NCBI RefSeq assembly: GCF_000002995.4
Contig: NW_025062478.1
Coordinates: forward strand, 8,904,001 to 8,968,000
DNA length: 64,000 nt
Reading direction: 5' to 3'
Source: Brugia malayi
Lineage: Eukaryota > Nematoda > Chromadorea > Rhabditida > Onchocercidae
In this document: piece by piece, positions 27,701 through 42,700 of the stretch
Layout: each line of letters starts with the position of its first letter
How positions within the stretch are numbered: the stretch's first letter is position 1
Program-made: the position numbers and the translations under genes
The notes under the pieces: generated by a model
What the model was told of the DNA's origin: nothing
Seen by the model: only the letters and a program-made list of their open reading frames with translations
Database searches by the model: none

Positions 27701-30700
27701 TCACAAAAGATTCTTACGACGTTTATAATCTTCGAGACTTAGTGGTCTAGATGATCCTCTATTTATTGCTGATCGATTACTACCAAAACCAGGGTACCTT
27801 GAATTGACATCCATTGAAGTGAGTGACGGAGCACTGGAAGATTGTGTCATCGGTACTGAAAATGATAGTTTGAGAAAAGGAATAATGAAAAACACACTAT
27901 AACTCTTCCAGATAAATCATATTTGTCTCCTAGTTAATCGGATAATGTCCGGTTTCTGTTCATTATTAACTGATTGCAAAGAAAGTCAAAATTTCACTAA
28001 ACGCAATTTCTTTTTAGCACTCCATTATTTAATACTAAAAGTAAATCGTGCGCTGAAACTTAGATATTTTAATTCTTTCATGAGCATTGAAAAGACTCAA
28101 TGAACGAAATATATTACCCGGTATGGCAATGTCAATATCAACATCGAAATTATGAGCATTGAAAAGATCAGAGACAGGTCCACTCGGGCCTCGCGCTCCA
28201 CCAATACTGATTGCTCCTTTATGAGAGGATGGCTTTTGATCATTTAGCTCAATAACTGTCGAATGCGAGCTTGATGCAGAATCTTTACATAAAACATGAA
28301 ATATTGCTAAAAAAAGAACGAAAAAAGTTTTATAGAAATATCGCGAGAAGAACTATCATTTAATAATCTTTCTTTCGCGAAATTCAGTCTATACATATTG
28401 TACGAAAATAACAAATTCGAATCAAAGCACTAAAAGTTCCTAAAGTAACATACGGAAGACTTCTTTATCAATTATAACTTGATCTCACTAGGTCCAAAAA
28501 AATTTTGAAGCAAATTTAAGAATATCAGACAAGCATCTGCAATGATATTCACTTCTAGTGAGCAATATTTTCATATTTTCCATAGTAAAATCATAAACAA
28601 ACGATCTTTTTTAAAAGGATTTTTTAAAACGAGAAATGGTTATAAAATCAGAAAAGAAGCAACAAGTATATCAGTAAAAATACTTACATTCATCATTATT
28701 GCTAACGTCTACATCTCTCCTCTCATTCAACTGTTGAGTCATTTTATCTCTTCCAGGGACAGGCTTAAATTTTAAAAAATTGAAAAGTTGAAATAAATGC
28801 TTTATAGATAGTAAAAATTGGCAATCAGAAAAATCATTTATATTCTGTACTACGAAAATACACAGAAATTGATTGATATTGATAATATTATTCCAATTTC
28901 TTGAAACAGCAACCGCAAATTCAACATTCAAGTTTTACAGTAACCATCAGATCATTACAGTTGCCGCAAGTGTAAAAGTGATGCTTTTGGGAAGTATCTA
29001 AACACGAGAAGCAGAAAAATGAAACCTTCATTCGGGCATTCTTCCGAGTGAACGGATCATCTTGACCAGAAGTTTCAATATGCACTTGACCACTGAGAAT
29101 AGCATCTTTGATGGCCTGTCTGTTACGTTGATTGATCCAACTAATACCACGAATGCTTTGTGAACGACGTCGTTCCTACAATATGTTTTGAAGCAAAAAT
29201 AATTTGTGTGTCATAAATGTTTCTTTAATAACTTCAATTATCAGTTATTTAAATGTTTTTATATAGATAAATCAAATATAAGAATTGATAAAATAAAAAG
29301 ACACTTCTTTGTTTGACTGTATTATTTAGTTTTGCATCAAAAAAAAAATCCTCAAAATCGTACCAATTCAGCGGCCCTTGTTTCCAAATCATCAATTTGT
29401 TGCTGTAATAATTGTACTTCCTCAACATTTCCATACTGTTCGGCTTCTTGCTGGAACATGAAAAAAAAATAAATATTGCTTTAGCAAGAAATTCCGTTTG
29501 CACAGAAATATATAGAGAGAACAGAACGAGGGATAGATAGGTAAGAGAGAAATTCAAGACTAAACGTGACAGACGTGATAGCTCACCAATTTCATAAAAT
29601 CTTCATCACCTGCACTATTAGTTTTACCACTTTTTTCTTCTGGTAGGGAGGAAGGGCTGAAATGTTTGTAGTACAAAATAAGTTCATCAGATTAGCCAGT
29701 ATCAAGATGAAAAGATCGAAAGTGAGAGCGATATTCATAATTCTCAAGAACAAACAAAAAGGATATAAGTTAACTTTTGAAGGATTTAATAAGAATTTGG
29801 TCAGTAAGACTCTTTTCTTCTCGAATATTCACTCAAACATATTTATAGAGCTATTTTAAGCTTATATTTATTTTGCTCCATTGAAATGAAACACAGAATG
29901 ATGGATGCATATCTTGAATATTTTCAGCTCTAATTTTAGCTCAACACTTTAGCAGCAATTTGATCGAAGCCACTGTCACATCAAAAGTCACAAGCGAATT
30001 TGTTATGTAGTTGAGGTCAACAGTATCAAGTTATGCCTCAGTGAATTTACATTATCGACTTCAATTCATATATCAAAAAATAAACTCAAATAATGTTTTC
30101 TTGGATAAAAGAAGATAAAAAAAGAAACAATTTTTTTTTTCAATTTTTAAAACTCTAGAACTCTATAAGATAGAGCTATATTAGCCATGTCAGTAAAAAA
30201 TTTTTCAAAATATTAGAACTTTTTAACAACGTAATTATAGTCAGATGTAAGAACATGAGTTACATTTACCTATAATACGTACATAATTATTCTTTTCCAA
30301 TTTTAAACCTTAAAATATTCCTTTAATCCATTTGCTTTCTACTATTCACTTCTCAGAAATTAAGTTAGATCTCTAAGGTGTCAGAGTTCTTTGATTACTA
30401 CTTAAAATTAATTTTAGAAGAAAGAAATGATCACGACAGTTCTCGAATTTGTGTGCATTTATAACAACAACAAAAAAAAAAAAGATGACTGCATCTGCAT
30501 TAACATTTTCATATTCTAAATTATCAATTACGATAGCTAAAAGGATGAGGTAATCCTTTTTTCTTGTCTCAACATTAGGTGATCATCTTTTGTTTAGGAA
30601 TTTATTTCGATAAAAATTTCAAGTGTATAATTTCTGTATAAAAATAAATTTTCATCCCAATTTGCACATGAAATGGTAACATTTGTTCATCAGAATGTCA

Positions 30701-33700
30701 AGATCTCCACAAGCCTTATAAGTACTATCTTTGCTTAATTCAAGAGATGGCTTATCTCCTCTACCAAATTTCAACATTCCTTTCTCTTTTACAATGTAAT
30801 CTTTCTCTGAAAGATGAAGTAAACTGCACCTGTCACTCACTTTATCATCATTTACAAGAGTAATCGTCGATAACCGAGACAAAATGGTAAATAAAAATGA
30901 ATTGATTCATCACTCATTTAAATTGCAAGGTGGAAACTCTTTAAATTAATGAGATTTATAAAAGCAAACCTGAAATCGATCTATATACAGTCCCTGAATA
31001 AGACAAAATTAATATTCAAATTTTATGTTATTCAGGACTGAAAGGAATTAAACACCCATAAGTCATAAGTTGACAATATACATTTGCAGATAACATAACA
31101 AAAACCGGTATCCATATTTATGGCACAAGCATGACACCCTCTGTTTCATAACCTCAATATCAAATGTTATTTGTCGTGCGGCCAAAACCAATTCAGTCAT
31201 TCGATAACAAAAAGTTCTATGATCAGACAATCAACACTCACTCAGTTACCCAGCTCTCACGGCTATTGATCACTAAAATTTCACAGGAAGATCAAAACAG
31301 CTGGAAAACAAAAGTTTCGTAGTAACATAATATGCTCAGTCAGGCATAAAAGGCAAAATATATACGAAATTAGCCATTTTTCCCCTTCTAATTACCTAAA
31401 GTTCCAAAGTTACCGAACTGAAGAGCAAATATCTTAATTTATTTGTTTTTGTTTAACTTCACAAATCATTATTCATATATGTTTAACAGTTTTTTATTTT
31501 TACCACTTCATTTTTTTTTATTAAAAGTTATTCCCATGAATTATTAGCCTACATAACATCAAATTATTATGCATAGCTAGCTACTCTTTTCATAACCTTA
31601 AATCCTTAACACTATCCGGAAGTAAGGTTATCTTCAACACATGTGATGCAACTTAGAGAAGTCGTAATAGAAATTGTTTAAGTCAGTAAAATTCGAATTA
31701 AATGATGATGATGAAGCAATACTAATATAAATTATTCAAAGGAATAAAAGGACAAATCACGAAATATAAAAGCATTATACCAGTCAAAAATACAACGAAG
31801 TTTTCCTTACATTTTCTGAAATTATTATTCATCCATCTCGCTCCCTCCCTTTTCCATTTTATAACATTCTTTTTATATCGCTCATATATTCTTATATTTT
31901 TACAAAATTTTAGTTATTTGCAAATGTTTTTTATCGCTTCAAAATTGAAAAATTGCTGTCAATTTTTTCGTTCAAGGAGATTGAATGATGTAGGAAGAGG
32001 GTAAATGTGTGCATCCTTTCGGTCGCCATTCTATCACTTTCTTATGAAAAATAAATGAAAGGGCAAATTGCTTACAGTCTTCATGTATCACTATCATTTA
32101 ACAAAAAAGTGCGGAATTTAAAAAAATGTACAGCAGACTGGGTCGAGCTTTAGTGAATGATTTCGCTAAATTAATATTTTTATAATATAATTAATGACAT
32201 CTATTAACAAATACAGCTTAATCATATTTTAGCAGTATCTACGTATACATCAATGTACTGATAGTAAAATTGGCAAGATCTCTATGCAAGAGGACCATCC
32301 AGTATAACTTCAGATAAATCAAACTGCAGTACTAAGTGGTGGAAAAGAAGAACTCCTTATGCTGCTTTTTCTCACTAATCATTCCTTTTCTCCTCTTTCA
32401 GTTGAGAATATCTGACCTCCAAGTAGTAGCATTCTTACCCGAAAAATATTCACTGATAACAAAAATCATGTTATCTGCAGTGTTCATATAGATAAAATAT
32501 ATCCTACATCCGGAAAGAAGGAAATGAGTTCACTCATCAATTATTTTCGGCAATTCCAGATCATCGATCAGTAGAATTGGATAGACTATGGGACGATTTA
32601 CATGAATCGTAGCTTTCGGAGATACAAATGAATGAGGTTTGGAGACCGTTGACCATTCGTATAAGAGAAATTGCTCGTGTTATGAAAATGAGAACAACTC
32701 ATATCTCCTCTTTATCTCCTATTTTATTTCTTCATTCACTCACATATAAACAATAAACAACATTTGCTTTTTTTGTCTATTTTCTTTTGTACCGTTTATA
32801 TCAAAATCTTCAGAAATATTTTAAGAAATGCTTGTACTAGTCTTAAAATCTCATTAATTATTTCTGAACTACTACGTGCGTTGTCGAGATCAAAAACAAG
32901 GGAAGTTGTTGCGCTCACGTGATGATAGTATGGATAACATATTAACTTCCTTTCTTCCTGCCGATCAGATGGACATGAAGAAGCATGTAGCTCAAATGGG
33001 GACACTGATAAGAGACTGATATTGTAGTACTGCTGCTTGTTCTTCTTAAGGATTACGTTCTGATTTACTTCAGTTAATTACCTTCATCATCACAATAGCA
33101 AAAGAGGTCTAGAAAAGAGGAGATAATTTGGTTGATATGCTGAAAGTACATATACACGTCTTGCAATGACTCCCTGTTTCAAGGTTAATTCGTTCACTTT
33201 ATACGGAAATCGGCCCGGTTTATTCATCATTCCGTTAACCTTTGTTATCTTATTATTATTATCACTTTTGACATTGCCGTAGAGATCATGGACACGAATA
33301 CTTACGGGAGAAATTCCTTAACTAATCAAATGAAATGAAATAAATCAGTCTCACAAAGAACTGCCATCATACATTCTTTCATCAACACAGTTACTCATTA
33401 AGCGCTTAATATTTTTTTCTAGTACTGACGCAACCGTAAGTCAGAAAAGATGTGAATGGACTATATAGAAGATACTTAAAACAATTTCGTTCAACCGACC
33501 TAATTTAGACTTAGATTTAGAATAATTTGGATTGTCGGCAGTTCTAAATAATCTCACAAAAACCTTTCTTTCATATTAAAATCCTTTGCTCGACCATAAT
33601 TTCTGGCAAGAAAAGATCAAAAACAAGAAAATAAATTTAGAATAGATCTTCAGAACACCCAATTAAAAAAAAGAACAGATAAAAATAATTTAGCTGATAA

Positions 33701-36700
33701 ACATGCCATTTATCATCCCATTTCATCGCCGCATATTCTACTACGTTACCTCCATGTTTTAACTGACATATTTAGGTTACTTACCATATCTCTATTGTAC
33801 CTTTCATGATCATTACTATTAACACCACTAGTTTTATTGCTATCACTCCTACATGCCATCATTTCCGTTATATTCTCGTCAATGAGGATATCCCTAAAAT
33901 TTCCATAAATTTGTTCAATTTTATATTCGCACTGTTTAGCTATAACAACAGCAATAGCAATATCAGGAGTAGTAGTAATATCGATCTAACCATTGAATGA
34001 ATAAAAAATACCATTTAAAAATACCTAATTTTTTTTAAAGCGTTTTAACTCACTAGAAAAAAGTTTTGCTTCTACAAGATAAAGGAATAGCATATATGAA
34101 AATTATTCCATGTACATGGGATTATTTTTAAATCACTAACTTCTGTCCATGAATTAAAAGTCATAGAGTCAGGATGAGATGAAAATCAAATAGAACTAAA
34201 CAATTTACTGCTTATAATCGCTTGTCGAATTTTACTAACTATTAATGATTTAAATAAATTAACCATCTTATTGTAGAACTAATATTCCGCTCTGTAAATT
34301 CAAAAATTGATAGCACTTTTGAGAAAGAAATCTGACCAGCATGATTCAAAGAACCGTTATGAGGTACGATCTCTCGCTTTTGTAGTATGACCGCATCTTC
34401 AAAACAGTAAATTTCAAATCATCCTGTTACTAACAGTCATCAACTGTATAAACATACTTCAGATCACAGCGAAGATGAATAATATATTACTTAACAAGTT
34501 TTTTTAAACATTAATTCTACATGTCATCTATTGATTTACTGATGAGAACCAATTATTAATGCATTAATGCAGGAATGAGAACAGAAAATTATCAACAGAA
34601 CTGAATATTTAACTAGAATCAGCATGTCACCTCTATTTCTTACAAATTATGTAATTTTTTCTCGCTTCCTTTTCTAATTGCAAAATCCTCTCATATCAAA
34701 ATATTCTCAAAAATCTTTATAGTTCAGTAGTTTGTTTTGAAGTTTTTTGAATTCAGTTTAACTTAATCTGCACTACTGAGTCCGAAATACAATGAAGGTC
34801 TTGCAATAACCCCGACCCAGTCTCTCTTTTACCTTAGAGGCACTCTTTGATATTGAATTCACGATACCATTCTTAAATATAACGACGAGCTATTGCAAAA
34901 CTTTCATTACAAACAATTCTACTACTAGCAGTAGTAGTGGTAGTAATAGTATTGGTAGTATTATTGGTGGTAGTAGTAGTAATAGTAAAAACTGGTAAAT
35001 GAGAGAGATGATAAATAACACAGAAAGGAAAGAGACTATGTGAGTATAATGGATGAAGACGAGATGGAAAGGGACTGCTAATCGGGTGACAGGTTACTTC
35101 AATTTCTACCCCATTAATCTATAACACATACTGCATTTTGTAACCTGATGTGCTTAAATAAAATTACTACCTTGATCACAGTTTTGTTGCATTTAAGTAT
35201 TTACTTAGCATTTACTTCGTTTACATTTCTACTTACACAACCAATATTATTTCACTTCCGTTTAAAATTTACGTGAATCAAGGTAGGCTATTAAAATAGG
35301 TCTATTTGAATCAAATCAACCTATTAGAATACAACCTCGAACTACTCCATATTTTGTATAAAAATATATTTAGAACAAAATTCGCAGTAAAAAAATACGA
35401 GAAAAGCGACAGGAATTATAAATGAAGTATTTCAAACTGTATAAGTGTTTTCCAACTCATTATCGTCGTTCAACTAATAACCAATTTATTTACGGAGGAC
35501 AACTTCTGCCATTGCACGTCTTTTCCTTGACGAAAGTAAAGAAGAAAAGGAATACTTTCGTTACATTCCAAAATTGACCATTTCGATGGTACGATCTCTC
35601 AAACTTTCAAATAACTATCACAGAGTTTTCAATATTCCATTAATGAAATAGACAAATAAGTAAACAAAACCACGACTGATATCACTATCAATATCAGCAA
35701 TTACAGTAAGCATGTACTGAAAAGTAAAGCAATAAGACAAAACAACACTTTTAAGATAAGCTGAAATGAGAAGCAAAATGTGAAGACCATCTTCCATGTA
35801 TTTACTTAAATCTAATCCACACTCCTCCCGATCTTTCCTTACACCCAATCATCTTTGAATATCATTTATGAATTCCTGACTCATTTCTGTTTGTTAACTA
35901 ATTTTAACAAAAACTGCCCATCTACAACATCGCATTAGAATTATGCCACTCCTAAGTGATGCTTTGCATTGATTTTCTAAAAATGTTGCAATTGCTCTCT
36001 CTTTCCTTTAACCACATCAAAATTTTTTAGAGTTTTACCAACTGGAAACCTAATGAGTAATGGACTACAAAAATGCTCTGCCACCTTCTCGAAAGTTCAA
36101 TTTTAATTAATTATATAGCAGCATAGAACTGAATAACGTGCAATAGAGAATCTGAACTCTGTGCACCCTACCAATAGGAAACAGTGGAAATTATTTCAAT
36201 TAGCCACAATTTTTTGTCTGACCCTAAGCTAAGTGAAACAGGATGATGCTAAGTGTTCCTTTCGCTCTTTCTTGAACTTCCTTTTTACATTCCTTCATTA
36301 CAGCGGCTCTTTGAATTGTTTTTTGAAATCACTGCCTTCATAAAATTTTCCTAACTGGTCCAATCTTTTCGATGGGAAACTCATGATACCAATAATTTTT
36401 CTTCTAACATAATGGACTTGTGAAGATACTTTATCAAGAAATGTTTCCTTTCAAACTGAAAATTCTTTGTCCTTGATAAAAAAGTAAAACAAAGGCTGAA
36501 CATAGAGATACATGACCCTTGTACTCTTGTGTTACAGGAAATTCTTAAAAGAATTATTAACCAATAGTCGATTAGAACGACGAAACGTATTAAAAAAAAA
36601 TACTGCGAGTATAAATGACAATGTTTTTTGTTGGCTGACTGCAAGACGAAGAACCGGTCTCTCTGTACATGCAAAGGATTTTATTGGTTCAAATCTGTTG

Positions 36701-39700
36701 TTATGCAGAAGAAGGTAATGAAACCATAGGCCCAAATCTTTCACCTCTCTTCTCTCTTTTCTGTCCAGTATCTTAAATAGATCCATTATCTAATACCATT
36801 ATAATTTCCTTTAATAGTTAATCATTTTTTCCCACAATATTTCTTAATAGTGTATTTAAAGTTAAAAGGAAACCCGTGTTATACTCCCACCTCTCTCTAC
36901 CATACATACCGCCCGCCCATCGCTTATTCTACCTCATGGCCTATCTATCTCACCCTGTTTAGTGCAATACCATTGTTGGCGTATCATGGGCAAACTAAAG
37001 AATTTCTATATACTTTAATTCATTTCTCATCAAAAATCGCTCATTCCACTGTTAAACCGCCCCTTTTCCAATGTGCTCCACTGCTGTCCAAAATTTCGCA
37101 GTTTGTTTATATCGCAACGTTTGGTTTTGTTCCATTAACAACAACTGTACACACGAATTTACCACTATTACTCTTTCGAATTATCATAGCTATTCCTCAT
37201 TCAAGATACTTACTTCCCGCAATTCTGCTCATTAAAAATACCGTGATGCATTGAAGGTTTCAAGCATCTCAGTGGTATCAACATAAATAAATGAATGAGA
37301 ACAAAAGAGGAGTACGTCTATAGATCTAACTGCTGCCACTTATCTAGAAGTGCATCTAACATCTATCGTTTACCAAGTCCAAACTATGACATAACAATGG
37401 CATCTTCCAAGATGTCATTATTACTAAGATTTCCAAGATTAAAAACATTATATTATTCATTGCATTCTTTCAGCAACTCATATTTATTTTTCTCTAAGTG
37501 ACCACTGTAATTTCTTTTGCATTATGGAATCCTCATATTGTCACCTCATTTTTTGCTCCAAATTCTGAAATTCGGTTCAATGCCCTCTTCATCATTATGA
37601 TATTTCAGCTTGGTACATATTAGTTTTTAATTCATTATGAGACGGATATATTTAAAAGCAGTAAAAATCTGGAAATCTAAAGGGACTTTTTTACTTGCAC
37701 TTACTGTTTAATATTCATGCAATTCCATAAATTAATTCAAAGTAGAGATCAAAATCTTTTAAAATTTTAATGTATTTCTTTTTTTAAAAAGAAAAAGACA
37801 TAAATTTGATAGAAACTGTACCGTTGTTAAGCGTACAGCTAACATTCGTGCTTGGTAAATGTTTATCCTAGTATCTTGTCCCAATCTGTTCACAAGAATA
37901 AAAAGCAAATTCGTGTGAACTAGTTTACCAGGGAAGCAAATAATGTAGCGATATTTGTAATACCGAAGTAAGTACTTGGTGAAAAAAAAAAAGCTAAAAT
38001 AGAAGGATATTTAAGCGTATGGTATAATATTTTTTACTGTTCATTTGTTTTCAGCTGCTATAAGTCATCGTCCAAAGTACTGTTCAAAAACAATTACATT
38101 CTTGTGCTTTCATCAAGAATTTCGCTTTTCTCTTGAACCAAAGAGTTGAACAGGAAACGGGAAATTTTAAAAGAGAATATACAATTTTGAACCAAAACTT
38201 CTTTACAGCTTTATATATTTAATAATTGGAATTATTCACATCAAAGCCTAATCTTACCAAACTTATACCTTTTCTTTTCTTTTTTTTTTCATATATATTA
38301 ATCTGCTTAGACCACTATACTACTCTACATAGTACCATAATAACGTCCCAGAATGCGATATTCTTGTCATCAAATAGAACCACCCAAGACCTTATCAGTA
38401 ACAAACATTTAAAGATGTTAAAAGCAGAAGATCTAGAACAGCAGCAACCAGAAGAAAAGAACCTAGCAGCAATTGTCGAAACGACAACTGTGGAAAATAT
38501 AGCAACGAATGATCGCGGCGAACCACAGTCACCCCCTTCATATTCATTACCAGCACCATCCAGGTCTTATTTTCTTCCTTCCACAAAAATTTAGGTAGTA
38601 ATTTTTGTTCATCATCGGATTATTTCGAAACGATAAAATTAAGTAGGAAACTATTTAACACCAACAGATATACTTGATTACTTATCTGCCATCATTTAAT
38701 TATATGAGAACGTCATTCAATTGTATATGATAATTAGAAGGAAACGGAGATGGAACATTGTCACTGTTATTTTCTTCATTTTTCTATTCATCCTTCTCCC
38801 TTCTGTACCTTGAAGAGATATAGTACAATGACTGATCGTTTCAATATTACAGCCCGAAACATCACCAGCAGAAACGATGTTTGAAATTTGATATGTCTAG
38901 TAAAATACAAATAATTTCGAACAACCGTCAAGGACAACTCAATACAGCATTCCTTGCTACCGTTCCGGGCGTCTTAAAAATTGCCGAAATTGTAGGTATT
39001 ATTTTCGTCAACAGGAATGAATTATATCTTTATGAAGATGACAACAAAAACGCTCAAAGAGAGTTGGGGAGCCACAAGGAAAAATTACGCATAATTCTTC
39101 TTCCCTTAAATTTTCCAGTTCTAAAAAATAAGTTTTAAATGTTTCATATATATGGCTACATCATCCATGAAATCTAAGCTTTAATTACTTTCTCTTCACA
39201 TTATCTCAGGAAATCTAATTTTATCTTTGCTGGAAAATGATTTTTATAAAAGCGCATTAATAAAAGCTTATGTAAAGACATACACTATTCCATTCTATGC
39301 TAAGAATACAACGTGAATATGTACCAAAAAAAAAAAAAAAAAAAATTATAGGTTTTATCGTTTATGTCATTCATATTGGCAATTTGTGCAGACCGTAGTG
39401 CTACGACTGCAGCTTGGACTGAGAATATCTCATTCTCAGTTACAGTCGTCATTTCTGGACTGCTAATCGGTTATGTCTGTTTCCCACATTTGACAATCAA
39501 GGATGAACTGACCAGAGAAGGACTTATCATCGCGGTATTATTTTTTGGGTTTTGATCTTTTGAGCCTAACACAGTGTTATTTTTTTAGCAGATTCTGAAT
39601 AGGTTATTGACTAATATGCACTGCAATATTATTGCAAAAATTCTAGAAGACACAACTAACAGTATCTAGATAAAGGATTTTTTAAAGATTCAGTTATACA

Positions 39701-42700
39701 AATTTTACGACTTGAATATCTGACATTACGTAAAGACTTAGGCATTCAATACTATATTGAGAGTATTTTTCATTCTATGGTATGTTTTAAATACAAAAAA
39801 CAGAAATGTAATTTTTGATGCACTCAGCGTTTTACGAACTATTATAAACTAAACATAAATAAGCTGAATTTTTTTTTAATTTTTAGGAGCTTATATTCTA
39901 CGGTACCTCAGCACTATTATTCTTCATAGCAATATGGCTTATGGTACATCTTTCGGCAGGTTCGATAACTTATGGACGTGGTTCTGCTATCATGGACGCA
40001 GTAAATTTATTTTTAAAACGCAAAAAAAATTTTCAAAACTGAAAAATTATTTTTTGGATATGAAAGAGCTCATTATCTTTTAAAGCATAATGTTTCATTC
40101 TTCAATAATTATCGGTATGAATTTGATTTAAGGTAAGTAAAAAATGCGAACTACCCATAGTTTGGGTGTCTCTTTTAATATTTTGTAATATTATTTTTTT
40201 ATTTGCCATTGTATCTGTTCCACAATACAGACGATTTTAAAATTCTAAAATTATTACAGATAATATGTGTTGCACTGACAATACTCTTCGGTATTGAAAC
40301 ATTTGTTAAACTGGCAGCATGGCGATGCGAAAATGAACCCACATCCCGAATCATGCAAACAACTAGGCCGGCAACCGAATCAAGTCGATATTACGAGTCA
40401 AATGAAGTATTACAAAGGAATCAGGGATCTGAAATGGCATGAACTAAACTGTCTACGAGAAGCACTTGCTGTTCTATAATTGGTATCGTTATTACTAGTA
40501 ATTAATCTGGGATAAAGATCTTTAAATACTCTAAGTTAATAGCTCTAAAACTAAGTAGAAGGTTCTTGGGACGTATAATCCCGACTTTTTCCTCCATGCC
40601 GTGATTTAAAGTCCACGACAGTAAAAGAAAAGAATGACATTTCTTAAAGTTGAGACTTAATTGTCTAAAATTAATACAAATTAAATCAGTCACTGATTGG
40701 ATTCTAAATAAGTGATTCTGGATATTCTCTGCTGTGATTTTGTCGATTCTACCAATAGTATTTTTTTTCTCTTGAAATGTTCCATACATATTAAATCCCT
40801 TGTTTGAAAAAAAGATGTTTTTCCACTCTTGATTAACAGTACAATTCAAATTAAGTTTCTGCAACTTTTGAAACAAGTTATGCGAACATTCATTAAATGT
40901 AACTGTGAAAGCAAAAAAAAAGGACTCAAGAAACGACCAGGATTTTAGAGTGATAATGCAGTGAAGACTGAATAGAAGGAAATAAAATGAAAGGAAAAAA
41001 AATTTGGGGAAATGAAAAGAAATAAAGACCGAAAGCCCAGATTTCATTCAGAGATTGATACAAATAAAAAAAGATAAAACAAATTACGCAACATTTTAAA
41101 CATTTTATTCAGGAGTTTTTTCTGCTCCACTTATTTAATCTCTTGATGACAAATTTCAATGCGATACTGTCACTATTGCTAAGAGTTGGAAAACATATAG
41201 AAAGTGGAAGCCGAAATTTATTTGAAATTTCGAAAAGTAGGAAACTCCATAATTTTTAGCTATCCGTTACCACTATCATAGTTTAAATGATTATATCTTA
41301 CATCGTCCGTTTCATGCCCAACTTAAACTTTATTACGGAAATAAGTAGAAATTTTGTTCTTGCCAAAGCAAAAGAAAGAATCCAGGAAACTCACATCAAT
41401 AAATAACATGGAATTGAGTGTCACATTAATAAAAGGAAAAATTCAAGTTACTTTAAAAAAAAAACTAACCTTGAGCTTGATAAGATTTCCTTTTTCCAAA
41501 GCATAGTTAAGAGGAGCTTTTTGAAACCTCATTTTTTCTTGAACCATCTGTAATTTAATAAATATTTAATCTAAGTTTATCAAATTCTCTTAGTTCATTT
41601 TCTGGGAAAAGTTTTTTTTTTAATTTTTGTACAAACGAATCCACACATAATTAGGTTCCAGATGTATTAAGAAGGAATCTACTTTTCATCGAAATACACG
41701 CGAAGTTTGAATGACACATGGCACTTACCAAACTTGGCTATTTCTTAGTAGCACTTGGCCTATTATATGAAAAAAATTAACCAGTTCGATGTCTTTGTCT
41801 GTATAATTATAATTGACAGCTTTCTGAATATCAGCTTCCTTCTTTTCTACTTGATCTATTGTGAGGATTGAAAGATTCTGCAATAATTTATTGATGAAAT
41901 TCTCGCTAAGTTACTGCCACGCATCTAAGTTGCACATTATAAAAAATTCTCTAAAGTTCTAAAATACATATTAAAGCTTGACGAAATATAGAGTAAGATT
42001 TACAATTTGTCAATCTATTTATTCTCTATTTAGTGATAAAGAAACTCCAGGTAACATTAGAAAGTAAAAAAAAAAAAAAAAAAAAAGAAATTTCAACACC
42101 TAAATATATTTTAAAAGTAAAAGTTAACACAGGAAGTTGTGATGAAATGGAAGCAATTAAGAAAGGTATTGTGGAGAAGAGTCAATTGTCGAAATCCAAT
42201 TTGAAATCCTTTACTTCCAAATAACATTTGAAAACCACTTCTTATTGATTACTACACAGTCAATGCTGATTAGAGCATTAAAACGAAAAACACAACTTAC
42301 ATTGGACTTCATAGCATCGTACCATTTATTGAATTCGTGGTTAGTGAACTCTGAATTTGAAACAAATTCTAGGCGATAAACACGTTCTTCTTCACCATGT
42401 TTTAGCTTGAGTCCCTTATTTGTTCGCGTATTCTCCAACTGATAAACTTTGGCTGTTTCGACAACATCCAGAATCTGAGCTGCCTAAAATATCCTTCGTT
42501 AAGGTTCTTAACATTCAGAATTCAAGTTACTCAAATTAACAAAAAAAATACAACACCATTACTTACATTTAATGCAGTAATTCTGCTTATATATTATTTT
42601 GAGATTTGTCACTTTAATTTCCCAAAATAACACTCAATAAAACAGGTGCTTACTTCTGGAAATGCAGAATATGAGCAAACAAACAAATACATAGTTAAAT

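Larger units (their letters stand above)
29451..41469 (-). other. rtf1: RTF1 intron 12, about 12 kb
   Basis: The exon ending at 41470 (phase 0) joins directly to the exon starting at 29450 (phase 0), and the join aligns with animal RTF1 without a gap. This intron is far larger than the gene's other introns, which are about 40 to 1050 bases. It contains a complete antisense MARVEL gene (38415-40442), a 181-codon same-strand ORF (40502-41047), an unexplained + strand exon pair (36538-36714, 36963-37254), a 76-codon - strand ORF (30652-30882) and a TAG/GGT-type repeat near 34918-34990. Confidence 0.88.

Noticed and set aside
36381..36786. Antisense ORFs of 97 and 84 codons
   Set aside because: They overlap each other and the + strand exon-like segment, with no splice context or motif of their own.
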